A DNA stretch of 64,000 bases from Armatimonadota bacterium (GCA_016789105.1 JAEURN010000001.1:1-64000); one strand, 5' to 3'; counted from the first letter of the stretch, positions 25,374-33,494 are shown. Translations and numbers: made by a program. The notes: a model not told the origin generated them from the letters alone.

Positions 25374-25910
25374 TTGAAACACAAACGTTGGAAACCAAAA
25401 ATGACCATAGCATTCGCAATTTTCGGCCTTGTCCTTTTGGCACTTGGGGGCATGTTTGCAGTCGGGGCAGCGCTGCCTGTCGGGCATGTGGCCACCGTCC
25501 GCACCGTTGTGGACGCCAACCCTAGCCAGGTTTGGGCTTTGCTGACCGATGTCGAACACTTCCCGGACTGGCGCAAAGACGTGAAGTCGGTTGTCTGTAA
25601 AGACTCCGTCGGCGGCTATGCGTCCTGGGTCGAGGTCACGGATTTCGGCGAAATCCCGTTGACGGTGATTGACCAGGAACAGAACGTGACGTTGACGGCC
25701 AAGATCGATGGCCAAGATTTGAAGTTTGGAGGGACTTGGACGTGGGAACTTGCGGGACAAGGCTCCCAGTGTGAAGTGACCATCACGGAGAGGGGAGAAG
25801 TCTATTCCCCACCATTCCGCTTCCTTTCCAAATACATCTTTGGCCACGACCGGACTTTGAAGGCTTATGCGGCATCGCTCGAGGCAAAGCTGGGCCGGGG
25901 GGGCGCCTGA
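25374..25910 (+). CDS. Membrane-anchored SRPBCC/START-like protein
   Basis: 178 residues from TTG 25374, which has GGAG 8 bases upstream; ATG 25401 is the alternative. One N-terminal membrane helix (FAIFGLVLLALGGMFAVGAAL) is followed by an SRPBCC (polyketide cyclase/START-like) domain: VRTVVDANPSQVWALLTDVEHFPDWRKDVKSV is diagnostic, then GTWTWEL and a C-terminal long helix. The fold binds hydrophobic ligands; the ligand is unknown. The stop shares a base with the next ATG (TGATG). Confidence 0.8.
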   Translation: MKHKRWKPKMTIAFAIFGLVLLALGGMFAVGAALPVGHVATVRTVVDANPSQVWALLTDVEHFPDWRKDVKSVVCKDSVGGYASWVEVTDFGEIPLTVIDQEQNVTLTAKIDGQDLKFGGTWTWELAGQGSQCEVTITERGEVYSPPFRFLSKYIFGHDRTLKAYAASLEAKLGRGGA

Positions 25911-26506
25911 TGGGGATGGAACGCCTTTGCACAGCCATGCTGAACGGACAGCAGGGCGAAGGCAAGGCCCATTGCGGCGACGGAGTGGTCGAGTTCCGGG
26001 GCGACATCCGGTTCCGATGGCAGTGGAAAGACCTCGATTCCGTTTCAGCCATCGATGGCACTCTGACGCTGGCCAAGGGGCCGGACGCCGCCGTCCTGAA
26101 CCTGGGGGAGGCGGCAGAAAAGTGGGCGCATGCGATTTTGCACCCCAAAAGCCGGATTGACAAATTCGGGCTGAAGCCGAGCCACACTTACCGGGCGGTT
26201 GGGGAGTTCGACGCCGAATTCGCTCCGGAGCTTTGCGGCCGGGCTGGCCCGCCAACCGAGGGCACAGTGGATGTTCTGTTCATCCGGCTCCACGCCCCTT
26301 CAGACCTCCAGAAGTTGGCCGAGGGCCGGGATGCAATCCACCGAAACGGCATGGTTTGGGCGGTATGGGCTAAGGGGCGCAAGGAGTTCGGCGAAAACGA
26401 TGTGCGGGCGTTCGGGCTGGAGAACGGTTTGGTCGATGTCAAGGTCGCCAAGTTCAATGATGAGCTTTCGGCATTGAAGCTTGTCATACCGACCGCATTG
26501 CGATAA
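25910..26506 (+). CDS. DUF3052-like protein
   Basis: 198 residues. The C-terminal half resembles DUF3052: VDVLFIRLHAPSDLQKL, NGMVWAVWAKGRKEF, ENGLVDVKVAKF and LKLVIPTALR. The N-terminal half (CGDGVVEFRGDIRFRWQWKDL, AIDGTLTLAKG) is a beta-rich region often fused in environmental homologues. No catalytic motif is known for the family. It is coupled to the SRPBCC gene through a TGATG overlap. Confidence 0.65.
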   Translation: MGMERLCTAMLNGQQGEGKAHCGDGVVEFRGDIRFRWQWKDLDSVSAIDGTLTLAKGPDAAVLNLGEAAEKWAHAILHPKSRIDKFGLKPSHTYRAVGEFDAEFAPELCGRAGPPTEGTVDVLFIRLHAPSDLQKLAEGRDAIHRNGMVWAVWAKGRKEFGENDVRAFGLENGLVDVKVAKFNDELSALKLVIPTALR

Positions 26507-26547
26507 AGAAGCCAGGGGGCCCACTGGCGCGTCGGAACAAGTACGCC

Positions 26548-27534
26548 ATGGCCTCCGTTGCATTCCTATTGGCCCTTGCCGGGCGTCCTGACGGTGTGTG
26601 CCTCCTGGAAAGCTGTGCGCAGGAGATAGCACCTTCAGCCCCAGAAATCCGCCAAACATCCCTGGAGGGGTTGAACCTGGCCACCGATTCCAAGTTCCAA
26701 TTGGTTTCGGGGGACACAGCGGGCTACCGGGCCTACCAAGCCGTCATCCGGGATGCCGAAGGGAGATTGGACCAAGTTTGGACGGTGGCGGTGACGGATT
26801 TAGACAGCCTGCCCCAAAAGCCGACGGCAGAAGAACTTTGCGCATTGCATGAACGGGCGGGGCGCACCAGGAAGGGTTTTGCCAGCCAACTGTTCCAATC
26901 GATTCCCGGGGTTCTTGGCGGCCGGCCAATGGTCGCCCTCATCGGGAGTGCTTTGACATCGGACACGGCCCGGCCCCTGTTGCACATCTCAGCGGTCTTT
27001 TCAACCGAAGCCAGAATGTATGAGGCCACCTGGCTCGGGTTTGGCGCCAAAGGGCTTGCGGAAGCGCAGAAGGCCATCGACACGATCAAGCTCGACCATG
27101 GGGGGAAAATGGATTCGGCGAAGATCGAAACCAAGCTTTTGGGCGACTATTCCCTTCTCGGCATGCCGTTCCGTTTCCGGCTCCCCGGGCCAGCTACCCC
27201 CAAGCCTGCGGGGCTCTCTGACGGCATGGTGAGCCACTACACCGGAGAAGTCTTCGGTGACGATTGGTACGCGACATTGGAATTGGCGGAATGGGATTCT
27301 CCACCTGGCACCACGCCGGCCGAGATCCTGAAGCAGTTGGGGGATCCTGAGTGGAGCGGCTTTGAATTTGAGCGCGGGGACGGCTTATGGTCCTGCCCGG
27401 ATGTACCAATCGGCAACGGCCGGCATGCGCGGATCGAGCTGGCCGTGGAGGGACGTTTTGCCGCCCTGCTCGCGGTCAGCGCCCCACAAGGTTCTAACCT
27501 TCCCCCCCGCTCGGTGTTCCATGTTTCCAAGTAG
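26548..27534 (+). CDS. Hypothetical protein, possibly exported
   Basis: 328 residues starting at ATG 26548 with a weak hydrophobic N-terminus (MASVAFLLALAG). Two loosely similar halves each contain a tryptophan-rich beta core (EATWLGFGAKGLAEAQKAIDTIKLD and then YATLELAEWDSPPGT). No recognised family. It follows the MarR-SRPBCC-DUF3052 genes by 41 bases on the same strand and may end that operon. Confidence 0.5.
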   Translation: MASVAFLLALAGRPDGVCLLESCAQEIAPSAPEIRQTSLEGLNLATDSKFQLVSGDTAGYRAYQAVIRDAEGRLDQVWTVAVTDLDSLPQKPTAEELCALHERAGRTRKGFASQLFQSIPGVLGGRPMVALIGSALTSDTARPLLHISAVFSTEARMYEATWLGFGAKGLAEAQKAIDTIKLDHGGKMDSAKIETKLLGDYSLLGMPFRFRLPGPATPKPAGLSDGMVSHYTGEVFGDDWYATLELAEWDSPPGTTPAEILKQLGDPEWSGFEFERGDGLWSCPDVPIGNGRHARIELAVEGRFAALLAVSAPQGSNLPPRSVFHVSK

Positions 27535-27592
27535 GACAGGGCCCCCCGTGGGCGCGGCAAGCCGGGGATGTGGGGGTATATTTGCAGTCCGT

Positions 27593-27679
27593 GCCCAGGT
27601 GGCGGAATTGGTAGACGCGCTAGTTTCAGGTACTAGTTCTCGCAAGGGAGTGAAGGTTCGAGTCCTTTCCTGGGCACCA
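27593..27679 (+). tRNA. tRNA-Leu (anticodon CAG)
   Basis: Acceptor GCCCAGG (27593-27599) pairs with CCTGGGC (27669-27675), followed by A and an encoded CCA. The anticodon stem CTAGT/ACTAG holds the loop TTCAGGT, giving anticodon CAG for codon CUG. A long variable arm (TTCTCGCAAGGGAG region) marks a class II tRNA, as expected for leucine. The D loop has AATTGGTAGAC and the T loop TTCGAGT. Confidence 0.96.
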
Positions 27680-27680
27680 A

Positions 27681-27721
27681 AAAACCCTGGTTGATGCATT
27701 CAACCAGGGTTTTGCATTTTT
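27681..27721. terminator. Strong intrinsic terminator shared by tRNA-Leu and the convergent PEP-CTERM gene
   Basis: AAAACCCTGGTTGA (27681-27694) and TCAACCAGGGTTTT (27700-27713) form a perfect 14-bp stem with a 5-base loop TGCAT. T-rich sequence follows on the + strand, and the stem's A/T ends give a T run on the minus strand too, so it can stop transcription from both sides. Confidence 0.9.
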
Positions 27722-27729
27722 GGGCCGGG

Positions 27730-28371
27730 TTACTTCCTCTTGCGCAACAGAGCGGCGGCGGCCAGACCGGCGATGGCCAGGGTTGCCGGTTCCGGAACGG
27801 CTTCGACAGAAAAATCATCGACGATGTAGGAGTTGTCGTTGAACCCGGATTCCGGATTTTCCAAAATCCGCAGGCGATAGTCGGTGCCATCCCCGACAAA
27901 ACTTAGTTGGCGGTGGTGGACTCCGAGGTTATCCCAGTTTTGGAGGTCTTGCACAACGATGGCGCCGCTGGAGGCGACTTCGATGCGGACATCGAGCACG
28001 GCCCCGCTGGCCATCCATCCTAGCCAATTGTAGTCCAAGGTGTAGGACACCCCTGCGGAGGTGGCGAAATCTTGGTAGAAGTCGGCATTGTGGCCGTTTT
28101 GCCCTTCGCCATCCGTATTGACGCTGTAGGCACCCGAGATCGTCGGGTAGGCCCCGGGGTTTTTGTGGATAGTGACCGAGTGGCCGGACGCGATAGTCCA
28201 ACCGGGCATTTGGCCGGGATCGAGCCGGGTGTAAGACCCGTCGCCGTTGATGCCAAAGTTCGGTTGGTTTTCAAAGTCGCCGTTGACGATCAGGTTGGCG
28301 TGAGCCCCGGCTGACACGGCCAAAACGGCAAGCCAGGCCGCTGATTTCGTGAATTTTGATTTCATCTCCAT
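27730..28371 (-). CDS. PEP-CTERM anchored exported protein
   Basis: 213 residues from ATG 28371, chosen because GGAGG lies 5 bases upstream; ATG 28365 is possible. It has an N-terminal signal (KFTKSAAWLAVLAVSAGAHA) and a DUF642-like beta-sandwich start (NLIVNGDFENQP, MPGWTIASG). It ends with the sorting signal VPEPATLAIAGLAAAALLRKRK-type: VPEP motif, hydrophobic helix and basic tail. The family is cut by exosortase at the PEP motif. A matching exosortase is encoded at 58230-59135. Confidence 0.9.
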   Translation of the reverse strand: MEMKSKFTKSAAWLAVLAVSAGAHANLIVNGDFENQPNFGINGDGSYTRLDPGQMPGWTIASGHSVTIHKNPGAYPTISGAYSVNTDGEGQNGHNADFYQDFATSAGVSYTLDYNWLGWMASGAVLDVRIEVASSGAIVVQDLQNWDNLGVHHRQLSFVGDGTDYRLRILENPESGFNDNSYIVDDFSVEAVPEPATLAIAGLAAAALLRKRK

Positions 28372-28459
28372 GGTTCCCTCCAATGAGGCAGACCTAGTCT
28401 ACATGCATCATGGCGACTTTTTGTTTGTGCCTATCGGCCAGTGATGGTATAAATCCGCC

Positions 28460-29218
28460 ATGGTCGGGTACCACCTTGCCGATTTGAGTTTGCCGCCCAA
28501 CCGGATTTTTGTGGGTGACGGCGATTTGACGGCGGAAAAGTTGGAATGGGCGCAACCGGCCGACATGTGGACCTTGGTCTATTACGAGCACACCAACGCG
28601 GTCACCCAGCAGAATTCGACCGCCTTGGTGGAACCGGGCACCATTGTGGTTTTCGCCCCGGGTGTGCGGGGAGCCCATGGCCGGGTTGGGCCTGACACGC
28701 ATTTCCAATTTTTGACCTTTTCCCTCCCCGGCCTTGGCAAGCAGATCCATTCCATCCCCCGGTTGATCACCGACCGCGCCCACGTTTTTGCCGACCTGCG
28801 GCGAGCATCATCGCGGATCACGGACGCGACGGAACCTGCGGTCGCCTTTGTGTGGAATTTTTTGTGGTGCGTTTCCGAACCTAAGTCCCGCCATCGGGGC
28901 CGGGATGTGCTTTACCAGGTCGAAGCGTATGTGCGGCAAAACTTGGGCCGCAAGCTAACGGTGAACGAGTTGGGGGCGCACGCCGGACTTTCCCAACGGC
29001 AACTCCTGCGATTGTTCCGCGAAGAGCACAACATGACGGTTCAGGAATATGTCCGCCAACTTAAAGTCCAAGAGGCGACACGGCTGTTGCTTTCGACTGA
29101 TCTGCCGGTAAAGGCGGTGGCGTCAAGGGTTGGGATTTCCGACCTGCAAGAGTTCAACAAACTCATCCGATGGGCGACCGGTGCGTCCCCATCGGCCTAT
29201 CGGGCTGGATCCAATTGA
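28460..29218 (+). CDS. AraC-family transcriptional regulator
   Basis: 252 residues. The C-terminal 100 residues carry the two helix-turn-helix motifs of AraC/XylS proteins (LTVNELGAHAGLSQRQLLRLFREEHNMTVQEYVRQLKVQEATRLL, then VKAVASRVGISDLQEFNKLIRWATGASPSAYR). The N-terminal 140 residues are a cupin-like ligand-binding part. TATAAA ends 6 bases before the ATG with no RBS, which suggests a very short leader. It diverges from the PEP-CTERM gene and could regulate it. Confidence 0.9.
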   Translation: MVGYHLADLSLPPNRIFVGDGDLTAEKLEWAQPADMWTLVYYEHTNAVTQQNSTALVEPGTIVVFAPGVRGAHGRVGPDTHFQFLTFSLPGLGKQIHSIPRLITDRAHVFADLRRASSRITDATEPAVAFVWNFLWCVSEPKSRHRGRDVLYQVEAYVRQNLGRKLTVNELGAHAGLSQRQLLRLFREEHNMTVQEYVRQLKVQEATRLLLSTDLPVKAVASRVGISDLQEFNKLIRWATGASPSAYRAGSN

Positions 29219-29284
29219 CCGGGTGGGGAACTCTTTTCGCCCAAAACGTATTAAACTCAAGGTTCGTAGCCATCGGAAGAAACC

Positions 29285-29698
29285 ATGAAGAAGATCCTGC
29301 TCACCGCTGTTTTGGCCGCCTGTTCGGCCTTTGCCCTCGTCGCCTGTTCACCGACGCAAGAAGCCTCCTCCAAGAACCCAGCTAGCGAAGCCGCCACCGC
29401 GGGCACCGCAACTGCCTCCAAGGTCAAATGCGAAAAGTGCGGGGCCGAAGTGGATGCCAGCGCGATCAAGGAGGTCGACGGCAAGAAAATTTGCGTCAAC
29501 TGTGCGGAAGCAAATGATGGCAAACATGATGCCGATATGGTTTCCTGCGCCGGTTGCGGAATGCAGGTGGCCAAAGCGGACGCCATTGAAAAGGATGGCA
29601 AAGAGTACTGCTCCCACTGCGCCGAATCCATGGGATTGAAGAAAGAAGAATCGGGCGCAACGACTGAAACCCCTAAAACCGAAGGCGAAAGCCACTAA
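29285..29698 (+). CDS. Lipoprotein with two zinc-ribbon-like Cys units
   Basis: 137 residues with a lipoprotein signal (ILLTAVLAACSAFALVAC, lipobox LVAC). Two similar units follow: KCEKCGAEVDASAIKEVDGKKICVNCAE and SCAGCGMQVAKADAIEKDGKEYCSHCAE. Each has CxxC plus CxxC, about 20 residues apart. They look like LIM/rubredoxin-like zinc knuckles and arose by duplication. A Glu/Thr-rich tail ends the protein. Metal binding in the periplasm is likely; the role is unknown. GGAAG lies 7 bases upstream of the ATG. Confidence 0.8.
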   Translation: MKKILLTAVLAACSAFALVACSPTQEASSKNPASEAATAGTATASKVKCEKCGAEVDASAIKEVDGKKICVNCAEANDGKHDADMVSCAGCGMQVAKADAIEKDGKEYCSHCAESMGLKKEESGATTETPKTEGESH

Positions 29699-29718
29699 CC
29701 CCGGCTTAGACCCTTAAC

Positions 29719-29750
29719 CGCCCCGGCCCGCAATGTGGGCCGGGGCGTTG
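29719..29750 (+). terminator. GC-rich terminator hairpin
   Basis: CGCCCCGGCCC (29719-29729) and GGGCCGGGGCG (29737-29747) form an 11-bp stem with a 7-base loop, 20 bases after the lipoprotein stop. TTGCCTTG follows, a weak T tract. Confidence 0.7.
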
Positions 29751-29831
29751 CCTTGCCGGACAACCCAAATCGTACAAATTTGGGGCGTTTCTGCCCCTCT
29801 GGCCCGTCCTCCCTCTTAAGGGGATATCACG

Positions 29832-30686
29832 ATGGCCAGCCTTTCCAATCCCGGACTTTACGCCAAAATCATGGATTTCCAAATCGACGACCCCGGTGTG
29901 GCGTTGCCATTTTCTCGGCGGTTGGCGCGGGAAAACGGGTGGTCTCCAGAATTTGCCGACCGGGTGGTTGGGGAATACCGACGGTTCGTCTATTTGTGCT
30001 TGGCCGCCGGCCACCCCTGCACGCCAAGCGACGAGGTGGACCAAGCCTGGCACTTGCACATGTTGTACACCTCAAGCTATTTCGGCCGGTTCTGCCCCGA
30101 AGTTTTGGGCAAGACCTTGTCGCATGAACCGACTAAAGGCGGTAGCCATGAAAACCGAAAGTTCGACGATTGGTACAGCCGGACGGTCGAGTCGTACCGT
30201 TTGGAATTCGGCGAAGCCCCCCCGCCTGACATTTGGCCCCCAAACAACATCCGGTTTTCGCGGCCCATGCAATTCAAGCGGGTCAATGTGGCGGATTATT
30301 ACCTCATCCCCCGGCGGGCCGTCGCCCAAGGAGCTTGGGGGTTGGCGGGTTTGGCCGGGTCTGCGGCGGCAATCGGCTGCACCACACAGGTGGCCGGGGC
30401 CGGGATGTTAGGCCCCGCGGGCAGCATCGTCCTCTGGGTGGGTGGCACCGTCATTTTGGGGGCGATTGTTTTGGCACTCGCCCGCCTCTCGCGGGGCCGA
30501 GGGGGTTCCGGCGGCTCCTCGGGATGCAGCCCGGGGGTCGACACTTTTTCGCATGGGGACAGCCACGGACACCACGGCGGGCATGATTCTAACGGCTGCG
30601 GCTCACACGGTTGCGGCTCGAGTGGGTGCAGTTCAAGCGGGTGCAGTAGCGGTTGTGGGGGTGGTTGCGGAGGCGGCGGGGATTAG
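29832..30686 (+). CDS. Glycine-rich-domain membrane protein with Gly/Cys/His tail
   Basis: 284 residues. The N-terminal 145 residues carry the glycine-rich-domain-protein motif DEVDQAWHLHMLYTSSY, with GKTLSHEPTKGG and FDDWYSRTVESYRLEFGEAPPPDIWP, as in COG4278/PF07173-like proteins. Two hydrophobic segments (residues of roughly 158-180 and 192-215) follow. The last 65 residues are almost only Gly, Ser, His and Cys, with seven Cys in NGCGSHGCGSSGC-type spacing. Such tails may bind metal or cross-link. A small inverted repeat (CCCAAAT/ATTTGGG near 29763-29783) lies upstream. Function unknown. Confidence 0.75.
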   Translation: MASLSNPGLYAKIMDFQIDDPGVALPFSRRLARENGWSPEFADRVVGEYRRFVYLCLAAGHPCTPSDEVDQAWHLHMLYTSSYFGRFCPEVLGKTLSHEPTKGGSHENRKFDDWYSRTVESYRLEFGEAPPPDIWPPNNIRFSRPMQFKRVNVADYYLIPRRAVAQGAWGLAGLAGSAAAIGCTTQVAGAGMLGPAGSIVLWVGGTVILGAIVLALARLSRGRGGSGGSSGCSPGVDTFSHGDSHGHHGGHDSNGCGSHGCGSSGCSSSGCSSGCGGGCGGGGD

Positions 30687-30714
30687 ATGCTCCCCACGGT
30701 AAATTAGGGGCGGC

Positions 30715-31686
30715 ATGCCGCTGGTCACCGTTGTCATCCCCAGCTACAATCACGCCGCGTTCCTGCCCGAATGCCTGGATTCGATCCTGGCCCAGACATT
30801 TACAGACTGGCAAGCGCTGGTGATCGATGATGGGAGTCGGGATGATTCGGTGGCCGTTGCGGAACGGTATGCCCGCGCCGACCAAAGGATCTCCGTGTTT
30901 TCTAATCCCGAAAACCTAGGCACCTACGGCACCGAGGCCCGAGGTCTCGGCATGGCCGAATCCCCGTTTGTCGCCATCATGAACAGCGACGACGTTTGGG
31001 CGGCCGAGAAGCTCGCCGTGCAGACCCGGCAGCTGGAGGAGAACCCCGAAATCTGCCTCAGCTATTGTTTGGGGAATCTCATCGCTTCCGATGGTTCGGC
31101 CATCCCTGGCGACGTCCACAGCGATTGGCCGAAAACTCCTGTTCAACGCCCCTTGGACCGACTGGTTTACGAAAACCGGATCTTGGCGAGCGGGGTCGTT
31201 TGGCGGCGGGAGTCGGTGCGGTTCGAAACAAGCCTGCGATATTCCGGCGACTGGGTTGCCCTGTTGGAGGCCTGTTCCCGGTCTCCGTTCGGTTGTATCG
31301 CCGAGCCGCTGGCGTTTTGGCGGCAACACCCGCACAACTCCTACCTGCTTTCCTCTCGGCAAGCCGCCGAGGAGATCCGGGTTCGGGAGGCGATTGCCGT
31401 CCGCGCCGGCGAGCTTGCGCACATTGAGGGTGTCAAGCCTGGGTTGGCGCAAAACGCGCTCAACCTGGCCGCCCTTTACGCCCTTTTCCATGAGCCCGGC
31501 CGGGCTCGCCGCTCCCTTGCCCAGGGGATCCGCTTTCACCCCGGTCGGGCGGCCCTTTGGCGGCGGGTTGCCGCCTCCTTTCTCCCTGTGGGTGCATTCC
31601 GCTCCCGGTTGTGGCCGGGAGTTCCAGATGGCCCTGATTGGAAAAATTTGGGCCGCGTTAGCGAGCTTTCCCTCCGGCTTGGCTGA
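30715..31686 (+). CDS. Family 2 glycosyltransferase
   Basis: 323 residues. The GT-A start (MPLVTVVIPSYNHAAFLPECLDSILAQTFTDWQALVIDDGSRDDS) is diagnostic, and the metal-binding acidic motif is NSDDVW. A later aromatic segment (EPLAFWRQHPHNSYLL) resembles the acceptor side of GT2 enzymes. The final 80 residues form an extra helical region. AGGGG lies 7 bases before the ATG. Acceptor unknown; probably envelope glycan. Its end abuts the convergent ORF at 31687. Confidence 0.9.
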   Translation: MPLVTVVIPSYNHAAFLPECLDSILAQTFTDWQALVIDDGSRDDSVAVAERYARADQRISVFSNPENLGTYGTEARGLGMAESPFVAIMNSDDVWAAEKLAVQTRQLEENPEICLSYCLGNLIASDGSAIPGDVHSDWPKTPVQRPLDRLVYENRILASGVVWRRESVRFETSLRYSGDWVALLEACSRSPFGCIAEPLAFWRQHPHNSYLLSSRQAAEEIRVREAIAVRAGELAHIEGVKPGLAQNALNLAALYALFHEPGRARRSLAQGIRFHPGRAALWRRVAASFLPVGAFRSRLWPGVPDGPDWKNLGRVSELSLRLG

Positions 31687-32268
31687 TCAGGGGAGGTTCC
31701 AGTCGACCCCGTTGGCCGCCCCCATGGCGGCAATGTCGTGCAGATAAAGTTCCGCCAACTCCATCGTTCCCGATGCATTGGTGTCCGCCCCGACCAACTC
31801 CCGGGAGAAGACCTGCAGCACAAGTTGGGAAACTGTTGGCGTGGCACGGCTCAGAAGCAAGGCATGGCCCCATTGCCCGTTGGTTTCCAGCTGTCCTTCG
31901 CAGAACGCGACGTTGCCTCCATCGGGGGAACCGGCTGAATAGGTCACGGCTTCAAAGCATCGGCCACTCCCCAGCAGCGAAGCCTTAACCCGGAGCGAGA
32001 AGAGGAACCATTTGTTGGCGAAGGAAGCCACCGGCACGCCCTTCCACGCGACGATCAGGGTGCCATCGCCGGAAGCCTGGATCCGGACACTGGCGCCATC
32101 CAGCCCGGACGGCGTGACTAGTTGCTCGGTGAATGTGGCCGGATATCCGCCGCCAACGGCGGTCACGAACGGCAAAGCAGCCGGATTGAGTCCGATTCCA
32201 TGATGCCCCTCTTGGAGCCCCATGATGTCTGTGTTTTTCAACGGACGGATGTGCCAAAGATCGGCCAC
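31687..32268 (-). CDS. Hypothetical protein, probably 5'-truncated
   Basis: Open frame of 193 codons; ATG 32223 is an inner start option. The product is beta-rich and resembles a lectin-like or phage-structural beta-sandwich (FTEQLVTPSGLDGASVRIQASGDGTLIVAWKG, ANKWFLFSLRVKAS, TMELAELYLHD) but no family is recognised. Its first 27 codons are antisense to an S24 peptidase remnant, so the annotated N-terminus is unlikely to be genuine, and the gene may have lost its 5' end at that junction. Confidence 0.45.
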   Translation of the reverse strand: MADLWHIRPLKNTDIMGLQEGHHGIGLNPAALPFVTAVGGGYPATFTEQLVTPSGLDGASVRIQASGDGTLIVAWKGVPVASFANKWFLFSLRVKASLLGSGRCFEAVTYSAGSPDGGNVAFCEGQLETNGQWGHALLLSRATPTVSQLVLQVFSRELVGADTNASGTMELAELYLHDIAAMGAANGVDWNLP

Positions 32269-32472
32269 GTGATCCTATTCCGGTCACACGATCGTTTGGT
32301 CACGGTGAAATAACTCAAACACAACGGGGTCAATTATCTGCTCCACCCCCTCAACCCAACCTACGATGACTCACCGGCCAATGGCCAAATGCTGGGATTC
32401 CTCGTCGGCATCGTCCGCGAACGCGGGACCCAGCGGCTCACGGTCTTCGATTCAACAGGGATCCTCCCCTGA
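32188..32472 (+). pseudogene. S24/LexA-type peptidase remnant with in-frame stop
   Basis: Reading from 32188 gives ESDSMMPLLEPHDVCV, then VPKIGHVILFRSHDRLVTVK, a TAA at 32311-32313, and in the same frame LKHNGVNYLLHPLNP, GQMLGFLVGIVRE to a TGA at 32470. This is the C-terminal half of an S24 peptidase or LexA-like repressor: catalytic Ser in SDSM (codon 32197) and Lys in TVK (32308), followed by the YLLPLNP strand. The TAA falls exactly where relatives have Arg or Lys after the catalytic Lys. The N-terminal DNA-binding part is missing upstream. It is best read as a degraded prophage or repressor gene. Confidence 0.75.
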
Positions 32473-32594
32473 ACGAACAATGCCCGCATAAATACTGGAT
32501 TCTGTCAAGTCCCGGACAATTATTAAGGATTGAGAGTATCGTTGCAATTGGAAGTGGTCAGGGTTGCTGACCCTTTCAAAAGGAAAGGAGCACA

Positions 32595-33434
32595 ATGAAA
32601 ATCAAGATCACGGCAGTAGCCGTCGCATCGTTGGCCGTCTCGTCGGCCTTCGCTCAAACAACCATCTATTCCAACAGCCCCACCGGGGATGCCTTCACCA
32701 ACGCCGGCTCAAGCGGCGCATTCCAAACCGTGGCGTCGCCAACCGGTTTTGCCAACGCCTCTTGGTACTATTCCGAAGTCAAAAATGGCGGGATCGTGGG
32801 CATCGATGGCGCCAACCCGCGCACCGGATCCGAGAACGGTTCGGCGCACTTCAATGTGGCAGCCAATGCGCTGGGCGGCCGCGCCGATATGGAACTCCGC
32901 GACACCACTGCCGGATATCTCGGCCTGTTTGACAATGTCACGGCTTGGTCAGTCGACACCTACACGCTCTCCGGGGATATCCCCAACAGCGCCCTGAACC
33001 TCAGGATGGAACTGTACAACCCGAACAACAACATGTACGGCAACTTGGTGTTCGACCCGACCGATACCCCCTCATTTAACACCCCGGTCACGGGATTGCA
33101 ATGGAACACATTCGATTTCTTCAGTGCCGGCAACACCTACAAGTTGAACGCGACGAGCAGCCTGGGCGCGGCCTATGGCGCCCTGCTTAGCGGTGGCACG
33201 CCCATGACCTTCGCCAGTTGGCAATCCGCACTCGCTGGTCAAGGGTTCCTTGTCCTCAGCGTCGATATGGGCTGGGGAACCGCAACATCGGCCTTTGAAG
33301 GTTATGCCGATAACTACGCGCTGGGATTCGGCGGCCAAACCCAGACTTACAACTTCGAAGTCGTTCCGGAGCCCGCCACAATGGCGGTTCTGGCTCTGCC
33401 GGCATTGGCGGCCCTGCGGCGTCGAAAAAAGTAA
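32595..33434 (+). CDS. PEP-CTERM exported protein
   Basis: 279 residues with a strong RBS (AAGGAG) 5 bases before the ATG. The signal peptide (MKIKITAVAVASLAVSSAFAQ) precedes a Gly/Asn/Thr-rich, low-Cys beta body (WYYSEVKNGGIVGID, DTYTLSGDIPNS, LVLSVDMGWG). The C-terminus is VPEPATMAVLALPALAALRRRKK-like: PEP motif, hydrophobic helix, Arg/Lys tail. It is a likely exosortase substrate for surface or matrix attachment. Body function unknown. Confidence 0.9.
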   Translation: MKIKITAVAVASLAVSSAFAQTTIYSNSPTGDAFTNAGSSGAFQTVASPTGFANASWYYSEVKNGGIVGIDGANPRTGSENGSAHFNVAANALGGRADMELRDTTAGYLGLFDNVTAWSVDTYTLSGDIPNSALNLRMELYNPNNNMYGNLVFDPTDTPSFNTPVTGLQWNTFDFFSAGNTYKLNATSSLGAAYGALLSGGTPMTFASWQSALAGQGFLVLSVDMGWGTATSAFEGYADNYALGFGGQTQTYNFEVVPEPATMAVLALPALAALRRRKK

Positions 33435-33456
33435 GTTCTGCCAAAACACTTATACA

Positions 33457-33494
33457 GCCGTCGCCGATTTTTGGTCGGCGGCGGCTTGTTTTGT
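33457..33494 (+). terminator. Intrinsic terminator after the PEP-CTERM gene
   Basis: GCCGTCGCCGA (33457-33467) pairs with TCGGCGGCGGC (33475-33485) with one G-T wobble and a T-rich 7-base loop. TTGTTTTGT follows at once. Confidence 0.85.
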
